DNA from: Oligoflexia bacterium
GTDB taxonomy: Bacteria; Bdellovibrionota; UBA1018
DNA length: 64,000 bases
Direction of reading: 5' to 3'
NCBI GenBank assembly: GCA_903935335.1
Contig: CAIZRG010000049.1
Location: forward strand, 115,759 to 179,758
The notes beneath the pieces are model-generated. The model was given only the letters and a program-made list of their open reading frames with translations. It had not been told where the DNA came from and made no database searches. A program made the translations under genes and the position numbers. Within the stretch, counting starts at the first letter, position 1; each line of letters begins with the position of its first letter. Below, one piece after another: positions 46,401 to 54,622 of this stretch.

Positions 46401-46598
46401 TTCTAGACGATTTCCATGCTGATGAATGAACTCATTCGCAGTTAAATGACCATAGGGCATTGAGACAATAATAATGGGCTTTGAGCTATTAGGAAAAAGA
46501 GAAACAGGAATCTGAAGTCCAAAAAATATCCCAGCAAAAGCAAGTACTCCAAGACATAAATAAACTCGTAAAGGAGAGGAGTATAAAGCTTTCATCAC
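43482..46598 (-). CDS. RND efflux transporter, AcrB-superfamily
   Basis: 1038 residues, the full RND length: twelve membrane helices, two large periplasmic loops and the internal repeat. The first helix runs into PVSLFPNSSKPIIIVSMPYG. In TM4 the segment GMNVDASVVVMEN keeps a single Asp (D403) where AcrB has a DD pair, a pattern closer to heavy-metal or other RND subgroups. C-terminal NGIAVANSILLVDF and RLRPILITSLTTILGMLP are conserved. Substrate cannot be told from sequence. It sits between adaptor and TolC genes, a complete tripartite operon. Confidence 0.93.
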   Translation of the reverse strand: MMKALYSSPLRVYLCLGVLAFAGIFFGLQIPVSLFPNSSKPIIIVSMPYGHLTANEFIHQHGNRLESQLRAISMDAAEVEKTRSFYDPESMWIEVEFKWRAEPRSALREVEMVAHSYSAQLPEEIRNQVWVGAQTKGSGFFIASFYSSKQSLDHLYQMIEPVLIPAISKIPDVAKPQFWNPMNKEIRIDLNPERMSSFQLLPKDIEQAVRGAMTASNGGSITVGTHQLRIQVPRVIHGVDDLKKILISTPSKQSIHLMDVAKIDYDLKTSDTWSFKTNGAPSLILFVRPRPGGNIKKMSEEIVKTIQSSLVGLPKEIEYKILVDPSQFIRSAIHNVFHEVALGSFLAVLILFVFIGSIKNTMTAAIEIPLSMVLAFIPMKLSGMTLNLISLGGLALSAGMNVDASVVVMENIFRKFEEYKKPQDARTRLRIVLKAVNEVKFAVISSTVASLVVFIPIIFTSDLSYAILGDLAKVVVFSHGLSAFVALILVPTVRLQMMSKSGSQISHSPLNRQITQLEDFYVRSLKRFIESSQLKKVTYLGLVCLFFLLNLVLIPYLPKEVIGKPDTEELMINIYTEGNTLLKQMEEINDDVEQKFLERFGKQIEYTFINAFQPNQSWIMAHLKNKSEMRAIQKEMQELFTNTSKLRFEIVPFNPAELPIPDPPQLRIAIRGGSLSDRSQMTWDLYQLLEENQVFPRLWTEPSVSKHETVVLQPYFDLWSSLRSQGSHLSLSDLADLVRVFTNGRKVGEVTLGDYEKDIFLRYSSPVQVNVEEIRSIPIGIGGVLIPLKALTQVTLEQAHPSIYQENQRELFTILGKLNEGDSAHLAKKKIKQAKDLIESWQKTQNQTESSPTIMFEDAEKDIHEAMNQLFFSVLISIALIFLILIVQFGDIINSILVLVAIPLGLIGVLFSLFIFQSPLSLNSVLGVILLNGIAVANSILLVDFLIQRVNEGLTPLEAALDTAKKRLRPILITSLTTILGMLPIALGLGEGGRILQPLGIAVSGGLWVSMGLTLIIVPALQVQYLNWKQTRKPIEES

Positions 46599-46622
46599 AA
46601 GAGAGACCCTCCCTAAGTGTTC

Positions 46623-47525
46623 TTAATCAGAAGGACTAAGCTCAACGTTGACACTTTCTCCTTCAGCAACTGATCGACTTGAACGCTCAATGACCTCAGC
46701 CCCTGAAAAAAGACCCTTTATAATTTCTACATATCCTCGCTGCTTAGAACCCAACTCAACTGGAAGTTGTTTAGTTTTTTTGTTTTCAACAATTTTGATA
46801 AATGTATTTTTCCCACGATAAACAATCGCTGTATCTGGAATCAGAAAGCCTTGATGGCTGTGGGTTTTAAATGAAACTTGTCCTTGTATTCCAGGAGATA
46901 AAACTTGATTCACGGAAGATGCAATTTTTAACTTTGCACTGGCTGTACCCGTTCCTGGTTTGACAAATGGACTTGTTCCTAAAACTTCAACCTGAAATGA
47001 TTGTTCTTGGCCAGCAATCTTAAACTCACCTCTCATTCCTTTTTTAATCAAAGAAAGGTCCTGAGCAGGAACCTCCGTTTGAATTTCAATCTGCGAAAGA
47101 TTGATCACTGAAGCTAGAGCTTGCCCCACTACAACATGACTGCCCTGCATAGCATCCATTGAACTCACAATACCAGAGATCGGTGCTAAAACCCGAACAG
47201 GTGCATACTGATAAACTGGATCTGTATGAGAGAGAATCATCAAAGGTTGCCGAGCTTGAACCTTTTGACCCAGAGTTACAAGAACTTGACTAATAATTCC
47301 ATTATTTTCAGATAAAATAGTTGAATTGATTTTTGAATGCACTCGAGCAGGATAGGTAAGAATATCAGAAATTTGCTGGAGTTGAACTTTTGTAATAAAT
47401 ACAGATGGAAGTTTTTTAGCCTGTTTTTCAGTTGTATTCGCACATGAAAAAAGAAACGCAACGAAAAAAATAGGAAAGACTAATCTAAAAAACACTGCAA
47501 CCTCTTGCCCTTTCATCTCATACAT
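46623..47525 (-). CDS. RND periplasmic adaptor (membrane fusion) lipoprotein
   Basis: From ATG 47525 the protein has 300 residues; Met at 47516 is an alternative and the frame is open to 47588. The N-terminus is lipoprotein-like, with FLFSC before ANTTEKQ. Then come the barrel-sandwich/lipoyl halves (NGIISQVLVTLGQKVQARQP and APISGIVSSMDAMQGSHV), a beta-barrel and a membrane-proximal domain. It couples the RND pump to the TolC channel. It is short because the alpha-hairpin is nearly absent, a feature of some MFPs. The pump gene follows 24 bases downstream. Confidence 0.88.
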   Translation of the reverse strand: MYEMKGQEVAVFFRLVFPIFFVAFLFSCANTTEKQAKKLPSVFITKVQLQQISDILTYPARVHSKINSTILSENNGIISQVLVTLGQKVQARQPLMILSHTDPVYQYAPVRVLAPISGIVSSMDAMQGSHVVVGQALASVINLSQIEIQTEVPAQDLSLIKKGMRGEFKIAGQEQSFQVEVLGTSPFVKPGTGTASAKLKIASSVNQVLSPGIQGQVSFKTHSHQGFLIPDTAIVYRGKNTFIKIVENKKTKQLPVELGSKQRGYVEIIKGLFSGAEVIERSSRSVAEGESVNVELSPSD

Positions 47526-47712
47526 AAAAAAGTCTTGCTTGCAAACCTTCTTTCGTAAGAAAAATATCGTGTCACTGACTCTACTCAATTCTTAATTTAG
47601 ATAAACCACTGAAAACAAAGAAAAACCTTAAAATCTAAAGCTTTCAACGTCTCTTCCTTTTCTTGAGCCCTTGACTACGAAAAATGAATCTGGATATCTA
47701 TAGGATCGTTCA

Positions 47713-48120
47713 TCACAAGCTGCATTTTAAGAAAATACAGGTAGAGTTTTGAGTATAACCTGGCCTCTCAAAATCAACAAAGTATCCCAATTTTTCATAG
47801 AATGCTTTAGCACCCTGAAAGCTCATTGTGGCAACCGTTGCCATACTACATTCATTCTCACGACCATAATCATGAACTTGCTCCATCAATCTTCGACCTA
47901 AGCCGTTTCCTCGGTGGCTGGGATGTACCCATAATTGGTCGGTATAAATGCTGCCAAATATCACACTGCCATTGCAGCCTGCTATGATTTCACTTTTCTC
48001 ATCGCGTATAAAAAAACAAAAGGGACGTGCGGAGCCGAAAGCAGGTGTCTCTTGATTTATTTTCTGGGTTAGAAAATGAATGTTTGCACTTGTAGGCCTA
48101 GATTTATGCTCAATTTTCAT
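47713..48120 (-). CDS. GNAT family acetyltransferase
   Basis: 135 residues. The acetyl-CoA pyrophosphate loop is HRGNGLGRRLMEQV, preceded by the QLWVHPSHR strand, and followed by AKAFYEKLGYFVDFERPGY. The short length and sequence recall small-molecule or spermidine/arylamine-type GNATs, but the substrate is unknown. It marks the start of the second accessory region. Confidence 0.88.
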   Translation of the reverse strand: MKIEHKSRPTSANIHFLTQKINQETPAFGSARPFCFFIRDEKSEIIAGCNGSVIFGSIYTDQLWVHPSHRGNGLGRRLMEQVHDYGRENECSMATVATMSFQGAKAFYEKLGYFVDFERPGYTQNSTCIFLKCSL

Positions 48121-48290
48121 TATTTAATGAACCTCAATTTAACACTGTTGTTACACCTAAAACTCTATTGTTTCATTTAAATTTTTTAGTGTTTATAGCT
48201 CTAAGCATGACCACAAAGTACTCTTCTGTATAAGAGCAACAAGGCCTTAGAACTTGATTTTTACTGCTTCTTATTATCTCGTAGAACTCT

Positions 48291-48932
48291 ATGACTGCAA
48301 GTGGAAATAGACCTCAAATAATCTACCTGAATGGCCCGTCGAGTTCTGGAAAGAGCACTTTGGCTAAAGCTCTTCAAGATGCTCTGAATCCTCCCTACCT
48401 CCATATTGGAATTGATAAAATCATTGGAATGATGCCAGAAAAAGTCAATAACTGGACAGGCGGCGTAGCTGAATTAGGGTATAGTTGGCGTGCCTCAAGC
48501 GATCCAGACGGTCATCGCATTCAAGAACTTCAGATAGGACCCTTCTCAAATCGCATTTCTTCAGCCTACAAGAAAATCGTCGTTCTCCTTTTAGAGCTGG
48601 GTCATCAACTTATTGTGGATGATGTTGCATTTGGACACGAAGACTTGGATCGCTGGAAGAATTTACTTAATGGGTTTTCTGTCCTTTATGTGGGCATTAA
48701 AACACCTCTCGACGTGCTTGAGCTGAGAGAGAAGAATCGGGGTAATAGAATTTTAGGCTCAGCGCGCGCCCAATATTTTAAAGCACACAATGACACTCAT
48801 TATGACTTAGATATAGACACATCTTTGTTGAGCACAGATGAATGTGTTGCTAGAATTTTAGAAAAGATTCAACTTTTACAAAAGGATAGCTTATATCCCA
48901 ATCGGCCGAAGGGCCAGGGTCTTACGCCATGA
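48291..48932 (+). CDS. Chloramphenicol-phosphotransferase-like P-loop kinase
   Basis: 213 residues. The Walker A motif is LNGPSSSGKST near 13-23, followed by HIGIDKIIGMMP, a DDVAFG acidic motif near 105-110 and LELREKNRGNR, an arginine-rich lid. This set matches the CPT-like family, whose founder phosphorylates chloramphenicol in the producing Streptomyces. Whether this homologue modifies an antibiotic or another small molecule is not known. The gene is isolated, with no clear operon partner. Confidence 0.85.
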   Translation: MTASGNRPQIIYLNGPSSSGKSTLAKALQDALNPPYLHIGIDKIIGMMPEKVNNWTGGVAELGYSWRASSDPDGHRIQELQIGPFSNRISSAYKKIVVLLLELGHQLIVDDVAFGHEDLDRWKNLLNGFSVLYVGIKTPLDVLELREKNRGNRILGSARAQYFKAHNDTHYDLDIDTSLLSTDECVARILEKIQLLQKDSLYPNRPKGQGLTP

Positions 48933-48987
48933 CGATAAAATAAACTTTCAAAATTAATTTTGATTTGCTATCAATTACTGACACTGC

Positions 48988-50195
48988 ATGATGAAATATT
49001 TTAAATCTATTTTTTATTTAATTTGGGTTATTAATATATTGTCTTTCATTCCGAGTGCTTTCGCAAAAAAAGTTCTTTTGATTAATGATACCACAAACTG
49101 GTATCACTGGGGATGTACGGGCACGAGTCTTGCTATGAAATCGTATATTTCTGGAAAAGGTTATGAGCTCACAGCCCTCCCTATCACAGAAACCTATAAG
49201 TGGTTGTTGGCTCCATTAACAACAGAAGGATTTAAAAATAAAATAATATTTAAAAAATTTTTAGAAGCTTACCCAGAGTTAATTCAAAAAATTCTATCTG
49301 CCGATATTGTTGTGATTAATGGTGAAGGAACTTTACATGGCTTGAGAACAGCACCTATAAATCTTCTTTATGTTGCATTTATTTCAAAATTTTTTTTGGA
49401 AAAAATGTTCAAATTATTAACCATTCTGTTTTCCCTCAGGATGATTTAGTGCTTGATGATCCGAATATCATTGGAATTTATAAACTCGTTTATCAAACAA
49501 TCGATTTTGCTGCTGTCCGTGAACATTTCAGCTCTAATTTGTTAAAAAACTTGGGGATCAAGCATGTACAGAGCTTTGACTCCTTACCTCTTTACATTCG
49601 TGACGTTTATAGAAACACAGGGAAAGAGAAGAAAAAAAATAAAGTTTTAATTGCAGGTTCTGCCGCTTGGTTGAACTTATCCATGCATTTAAGAGATGAA
49701 AAAGGAAACATAGAGAATTATCAGTCTGGTATTGACTTTTTGATCGAATATATTGATATTTTAAATAAAAAGGGATACGAAGTGAGTTTTATTATGGGGG
49801 CTCAGGCATATCCTTCACAGGACGATATTGAATTTTTAGAATATCTCAAAATCAGAAAAGCTCAAATTTTACTCATTGAAGCTAAAAGTTTGAATGAGTG
49901 GTTAGATCATATTTCGGAAGCTTCTCTATTAGTCTCAGGAAGATTTCACCACACCATTGCAGCAGCATGTTTAAAAACACCTTTTATCTTATTTAATAGC
50001 AATACTCCAAAAACTGAAGCTTTAGCTCAATACCTAAACTCAGAACCTCTTCTTCAATACCAACAAACCAATCTTTTAGAGATTTTATTAAAACGTACGG
50101 ATTTTCTGCTTTCTCCGTCATATGAAAATAAACAACAAACTCATTCATTAGAAACTTTGAGCACATTGGCCATAAAAAATTATGAAGGCCTCTAA
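48988..50195 (+). pseudogene. Polysaccharide pyruvyl transferase-family gene, interrupted by a -1 frameshift
   Basis: The first part (48988-49449) encodes a signal-like N-terminus (FYLIWVINILSFIPSAFA), then KVLLINDTTNWYHWGCTGTS and DIVVINGEGTLHG, which fit the N-terminal Rossmann-like half of PS_pyruv_trans proteins. Near 49400, at an eight-T / six-A tract, the frame must slip by -1 to continue VQIINHSVFPQDDLVLDDP into the second half (LIAGSAAWL, FIMGAQAYPSQDD, LVSGRFHHTIAAACL), the C-terminal donor-binding half. One lost A in the run would explain it. The predicted signal peptide is unusual for a normally cytoplasmic family. A live gene with a sequencing indel remains possible. Confidence 0.75.
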
Positions 50196-50501
50196 TGAGT
50201 CAGTCGAGTAGCTTGTACGATCCGAAACGAGGAAACAGTTTAATTGGGCTTCAAGAAAATAAGCATTAATTTATTTAAATATTAATTCAGCTAAAATTGT
50301 AAATAAAATTTCAGACAATCACCCCTGCTCGAGAATATTTATTTTTTTGATTTCCATATCTAAGAGCTTTTGACTCACTATTTCAATAGTAAAGTAAAGA
50401 ACATGACCATAGCTCGAATGACTCGTACTTTTTCATTATTTCCAATTTTTCCTATGATCATAAAGACTTACAACTCTTTCCATCAATGATGTGTTTTAGA
50501 A

Positions 50502-50609
50502 GTAAAGAATAAAAAAAGTCAGTATCCACAAGAATTCAAAGATTATGCGGTTCAACTAGCTCAGGAGTTTGAATCTCCAACAAAAGTTGGCAAACAGCTT
50601 GAATCAAGG
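50502..50609 (+). mobile_element. IS3-family OrfA (HTH) remnant
   Basis: In frame from 50502 the sequence reads KKSQYPQEFKDYAVQLAQEF and then SPTKVGKQL, the N-terminal helix-turn-helix of IS3-type OrfA. There is no start codon in frame close by and the match ends after ~36 residues at unrelated DNA, so only a fragment remains. Confidence 0.7.
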
Positions 50610-50910
50610 GTTCTAGACATGCGTACCTTCGGGTCCGACGTTCGCATTTATCAGAGGGTGGCTTTGGGATTTGAAAATTCACGCTCAAAAAGTTCGAGCT
50701 CTGTAAACTGGCGGAGGTTGGTTTACCCCAACCTAACCAACTCCAAACTGGGGTGGTATAGTCATGTTTTCACTCTCTGTGGCGATTATAGATGCGTCTA
50801 GAGAGTGTAAAAGAAGAGCATGAAGCACAATCGGCATGTGCCTAAAGTTAGGCTACATGTAACCTTACGGACATGATAAACCACCTCATGCATTTTATCG
50901 GAATGTTATG

Positions 50911-50947
50911 CTTGCCTTATATGCTGTTTATCGGCATATAAGGCAAG
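50911..50947. promoter_or_regulatory. Perfect 14-bp inverted repeat upstream of the split Fic gene
   Basis: CTTGCCTTATATGC (50911-50924) and GCATATAAGGCAAG (50934-50947) are perfect complements around a nine-base loop, 25 bases before the Fic ATG. An overlapping second pair, TATCGGC (50929-50935) and GCCGATA (50952-50958), suggests alternative operator or attenuator pairings. The Fic protein ends in a helix-turn-helix-like domain, so it could bind here. Confidence 0.65.
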
Positions 50948-50971
50948 AGAAGCCGATATTGAGCTTACATC

Positions 50972-52071
50972 ATGCCGACAAACTTTAAACCCATCTACAG
51001 TATAACCCCTAGCATTGCCAAAAGTCTGATGAGAATTGAGGCCGCGAAGGAAAAGGTCGCGTTACTGCCGGTTAACCCTACGGTTCTCGCTTCTTTACGT
51101 GAGACGGCTAAACTTTATACCACACACTATTCAACGATGATAGAAGGCAATCAGCTTAAGCCTGAGGAGATCAAAGAGGTCATTCAGCTTCAAGGTCATT
51201 TTCCGGGCAGAGAACGGGATGAGCATGAAGTAAAAGGCTATTACGCTGCACTTGCTCACTTGAACAATATGCCTCACAAAACCATCCCGTTACCGAAAAA
51301 GTCATTCAAACTTTGCATGCTTTGTTGATGAGTGATGGAAGGACGCGCATTAAACCAACACCTTACCGAGATGGACAAAACGTTATCAAAGACAGCGGCA
51401 CAGGCACAATCGTCTATATGCCTCCGGAAGCCAAAGATGTTCCGGGGCTTATGCGCAACTTAGTGTCATGGATCAAAGAGAATGAAGAGATACCGTGCCC
51501 CATTGTTGCTGGCATTGCTCATTACCAGTTTGCAACAATTCACCCCTATTATGATGGTAATGGGCGAACAAACAGGTTGCTGACAACACTCATTTTGCAT
51601 CTTGGAGGGTATTATTTAAAAGGACTATATTCTCTTGAAGAATATTATGCTAAAAATTTACTTGGCTATTATCGTGCTATCAGTATCGGCCCATCTCACA
51701 ATTATTACTTTGGCAGAACAGAAAGCGATACAACCCCTTGGGTGGAATATTTTACTGAAGGTATGGGTTTTGCATTTGAAAAAGTTGTAGCCCAGATGAT
51801 TGCAAGCAATGAGAAAGGTGAAAAAGATCATTCGCAGTTACTGCGTACGTTAGATCCGAAACAACGCAAAGCCTTGGAATTATTTAAAGGATATGATGTT
51901 GTTACAGCCAAGCAAATAGGTGATCTATTTGGCTTCCAGCCTAGAACGAATGCTGCGCTTTGCAAAAAGTGGGTTGAAGGTGGTTTTTTAGAAATAGTAG
52001 ACGCCTCTAACAAAGCCAGAAAATATAAGCTAGCCGAGCCTTACAATATTATTGTGAAGGAGAGTCTATGA
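50972..52071 (+). pseudogene. Fic family gene split by a -1 frameshift
   Basis: The first part (50972-51328) encodes the N-terminal domain with the inhibitory motif STMIEGN (S54, E58-G59). Around 51265-51290 the frame shifts by -1; reading on gives VTEKVIQTLHALLM and then the second part (51313-52071) with the full catalytic core HPYYDGNGRTNR, the EEYY segment and a winged-helix-like C-terminus (TAKQIGDLFGFQPRTNAALCKKWV). One gene of ~365 codons is the simplest origin. If the downstream part were translated alone from its ATG it would be a Fic core without its inhibitory helix. Confidence 0.8.
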
Positions 52072-52502
52072 TGAACACCTTCCATTCCAACATCATCAAT
52101 ATTTATGGCGAAAAAGGCCAAGCGTGGCTAAATGAACTGTCTGAGGTTGTTACTGCAATATCTTCAAGGCTGGATTTACGTGATTTAATTGAGGTTACCA
52201 ATCTTACTTACAACTATGTGCTATCAGGCTTTCGGGGCGATAACCCTATTATCCTGAAAGCTAGTCTTGATAGTGAAGGTTTAGCTCGAGAAACATTCAC
52301 GCTCAAGTGCTTTGCAGGATATGACACAGTTAAGGTGTTAGCCGAAGATGATGGCATATTCCTTCTGGAGAGAGCCGTGCCTGGTACATCCTTGAGGTGC
52401 AAGGCCAGCAAAGCTCCAAAATTTTTGTTAGTCTATCGTTTTAGAAAACTCAAGTATCAGGCGACTTTTCCCAATTCTTCTTCTGCCTTTAACCACCACT
52501 AG
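52068..52502 (+). pseudogene. Aminoglycoside/hydroxyurea-type antibiotic kinase, 3'-truncated
   Basis: Residues ~1-108 (IINIYGEKGQAWLNEL, VTNLTYNYVLSGF, LLERAVPGTSL) match the N-terminal lobe of the APH(6)/hydroxyurea-phosphotransferase family. After LERAVPGTSL near 52391 the frame leaves the family and runs into antisense DNA of an ATPase gene. The catalytic loop and Mg-binding motifs of the C-lobe are missing, so the product should be inactive. The start overlaps the Fic stop (ATGATG), so it was once the second gene of a Fic-kinase operon. Confidence 0.75.
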
Positions 52503-52580
52503 ACTGGGTGTTTTCTTTTTATATAAAGCTTTCAAACGCTCCAATTCAAACTTGCGGCCAATAAAGATAGAGTCTGACAT
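52387..52580 (-). pseudogene. N-terminal fragment of an archaeal-type (ATPase_2) ATP-binding protein
   Basis: Minus-strand translation from ATG 52580 gives SIFIGRKFELERLKALY, then TPSLVVVKGRRRIGKSRLI (Walker A) and, after one stop, QKFWSFAGLAP. This is the start of the ATPase_2/DUF234-type family of stand-alone ATPases. The match ends at ~52390 exactly where the kinase fragment on the other strand ends, so a rearrangement joined two truncated genes. Confidence 0.75.
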
Positions 52581-52592
52581 GATGACCTCTTA

Positions 52593-52709
52593 TATGCTCA
52601 AAATCCAGTATATCGTATCTTGAGCATAAACTTAAATCAATCGATCATGCTCAAAAAGATGTTTTTTAACCGAGGGCATAGCCTAGGCTGTTTTTTGAAA
52701 TCTTGAGCA
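52593..52709. promoter_or_regulatory. Four TGCTCAA/TTGAGCA boxes upstream of the ATPase fragment
   Basis: The heptamer occurs at 52595-52601, 52620-52626 (inverted), 52648-52654 and 52703-52709 (inverted), within 115 bases just upstream of the ATPase start. The first two are arms of a nine-base inverted repeat TATGCTCAA/TTGAGCATA. This looks like an operator cluster. Confidence 0.5.
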
Positions 52710-52769
52710 GAACCGTTTTCTATGTAACGAGTCGTCGTTGATCGCAAGCGGAGTTTCTGAAAAAATCAT

Positions 52770-53144
52770 TCAAGTTTGGATTTTAAAATATTTTTCTCTT
52801 TCAACACTAAATAGAATAATTTCACCTGTTGTTGGAACTAAGCACCCTTGAAAACGGGTGACCAATTTAAGTGTTTTCAAATCATTGGTTTTTAACTGTT
52901 CGATTGATTTAAAAGACTCGAAAGCAGCTTGGAAGTTAATTGCTTCCGACTTCAGTTCAACCATAGGCTGCTCATCAAAAGATTCATTCCGAATTTTCCG
53001 CTTAAATTCGTCGATAAAAGTTTGATCAGCCCGCCGATTAGTTGAGAAATAATTCACCTCCAAAAATTCGAGCTTCAGGATGGAGAAGAATGATTCAATG
53101 TGTGCATTCTTGTTAGGGGTTCTCACCGGGATGAATTCGTGCAT
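52770..53144 (-). pseudogene. Chimeric scrap: IS3 OrfB fragment joined to an AlbA-type ATP-binding protein fragment
   Basis: The first ~33 residues (MHEFIPVRTPNKNAHIESFF, then LEFLEVNYF) are from the integrase catalytic region of an IS3-type OrfB. From residue ~34 the text changes to RRADQTFIDEFKRKIRNESF and, near the end, LVPTTGEIILFSVEREKYF, the block seen in AlbA_2/'divergent AAA-4' proteins. Neither part is complete; the open frame is probably accidental. Confidence 0.65.
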
Positions 53145-53539
53145 CAGCTTCTCCTCCGATGAAAATTCCAGAACCTCTTGAGATTCGCATCTGGGCAGAT
53201 CGTAAAGCTGAATTCAAGGCGCAGTTTGATTTTGAAAAGGGTTGGGCACAGTTGGGGCAAGTGGCGGAAAAGGTAAAACCGTATTTGGGGGAGTGATGCA
53301 TAAGGTTTTTTCTGTATGGGATGTTGTCCAGGTTCTCCGTTTCTAATTGGCCAGTAACAAATATTGATATCTGATTTGATTGCAGCCAAAAATACCGATG
53401 TGAATCAACTTGACACTGAACCGAGCATATTGATTCAGGGATCTGTCAGTGGTCATCGCCAAACTGCATGGGACCGGGCCTAGAAGATTTATTTAGACGG
53501 TGTATTGCGAATGATAGCCGTGCTGTTGTTTATCTCCAG
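53145..53539. other. Stretch between debris and the amidase-like gene
   Basis: Contains one short + strand frame (53159-53296, about 45 residues: PEPLEIRIWADRKAEFKAQF...LGE), which reads like the natural C-terminus of some protein but belongs to no family I recognise. The rest shows no coding sign. Confidence 0.4.
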
Positions 53540-54571
53540 TCATCTCTCCGTGTTTTCTGTTTCTCTTTGAACATAGGAAACTACGCCTTGAAAATAAGCC
53601 TCAGCAATTTCTTCGGCACTTTTGCTCATAAGATCATCTCCTGGATTTAGCCAAACATTGACTTGAGAAGGAATACTATTGAAAAATAAATTTCTTCCCA
53701 GTACACCAGGCACAGTAGACCTGGGTGCGCTTGCATTTAATAAACCGATACTCGCGCAAGTCTCAGCCATTTCTGGGTTCATTGGGATCCCGCAGGAAGC
53801 TTCGCCAAACGTATTAACATCCTCCAAGAGCTGAATTCCACATCCCATATCTCTCACTTTTGCGGCAATATGAGCCGCTAGCTTCGAAGATTCCCAAATT
53901 TTTCCACTGACTAGGGCATGCATAAATCGAAATCTGAAACGCTCTGTGTCCAATTCACCCTTCATGAAGCAGCCGGGGCAGAATGAGACAAAAGTATTAT
54001 TTGGTTGTTGTGTTCCACCACTTTTAAAGCGAACAGCAAGTGCTATATCTGGGCTAGCTGCAAAGACTTCGTCCACTATTGGGGCATATTCAGAAGGGCC
54101 CATGCTTGCACGAGATCTTGTCAACAAAACTTTAGCGCCTTCAGCTCTTAGTTTCCCTACTAGCAAAGACGAAATTTCTTGCGTCAATGCAAAATAATCT
54201 GAGCGAAGAGAAGACAAATTATTTCCATCTACTGCTATATTGTAGCCTGAGAGAGTTTGCTTACCTTGCAATTTTGCTACACGCGGTTTTATAGCTTGGA
54301 AGGTAAAACTATATTCAATTGTCCCAGTTGCGATATCTGATACTACGTCAATCCGGTCGTCTTTGATTTTAATATGGTCTTCAAAATGACGTTGAACCTC
54401 TTCATTTCTTTGTTGAAGCAAAACGCGAAGATCCATTATAATCTCATCTCTACTTCTCATTCCAAGATATTGATCTAAACTATTCCAGTCAATAGGGTAG
54501 GTAAAAGCTGTCTGCGATATAAGAAATGTAAGCAGAGTTAAAAAATTTCGAACAATGGATTTTGAACGCAT
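53540..54571 (-). CDS. Secreted amidase_3-like protein with apparently lost zinc ligands
   Basis: 343 residues from ATG 54571 (AGAGGTG ribosome-binding site ~6 bases upstream). Signal peptide ~1-25. Residues ~105-335 follow the N-acetylmuramoyl-L-alanine amidase (Amidase_3) order: a first strand NIAVDGNN where amidases have DxGHGG; LRAEGAKVLLTRS; DIALAVRF where amidases have D-x-x-x-SIHxN; ESSKLAAHIAAKV; and VPGVLGRNLFF...NPGDDLMSKSAEEIAEAYFQGV. The zinc histidines and glutamate are not at the expected places. I infer a pseudo-amidase, perhaps peptidoglycan-binding; distant homology is judged by eye. Five cysteines suggest disulphides. Confidence 0.6.
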   Translation of the reverse strand: MRSKSIVRNFLTLLTFLISQTAFTYPIDWNSLDQYLGMRSRDEIIMDLRVLLQQRNEEVQRHFEDHIKIKDDRIDVVSDIATGTIEYSFTFQAIKPRVAKLQGKQTLSGYNIAVDGNNLSSLRSDYFALTQEISSLLVGKLRAEGAKVLLTRSRASMGPSEYAPIVDEVFAASPDIALAVRFKSGGTQQPNNTFVSFCPGCFMKGELDTERFRFRFMHALVSGKIWESSKLAAHIAAKVRDMGCGIQLLEDVNTFGEASCGIPMNPEMAETCASIGLLNASAPRSTVPGVLGRNLFFNSIPSQVNVWLNPGDDLMSKSAEEIAEAYFQGVVSYVQRETENTER

Positions 54572-54622
54572 AAAGCACCTCTCAAAACTTAACGTAAATA
54601 TCAAGTGGAGTATTAATAACAT

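Larger units (their letters stand above)
50196..50971. other. Gene-poor stretch with IS debris and inverted repeats
   Basis: Apart from the IS3 scrap and the Fic operator-like repeat listed separately, I see no gene. The middle (50611-50880) has several short inverted repeats (for example ACTCTCT/AGAGAGT around 50779-50808 and CCCCAACC-type arms near 50730-50760) but no recognisable coding frame. It looks like eroded mobile DNA. Confidence 0.5.
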
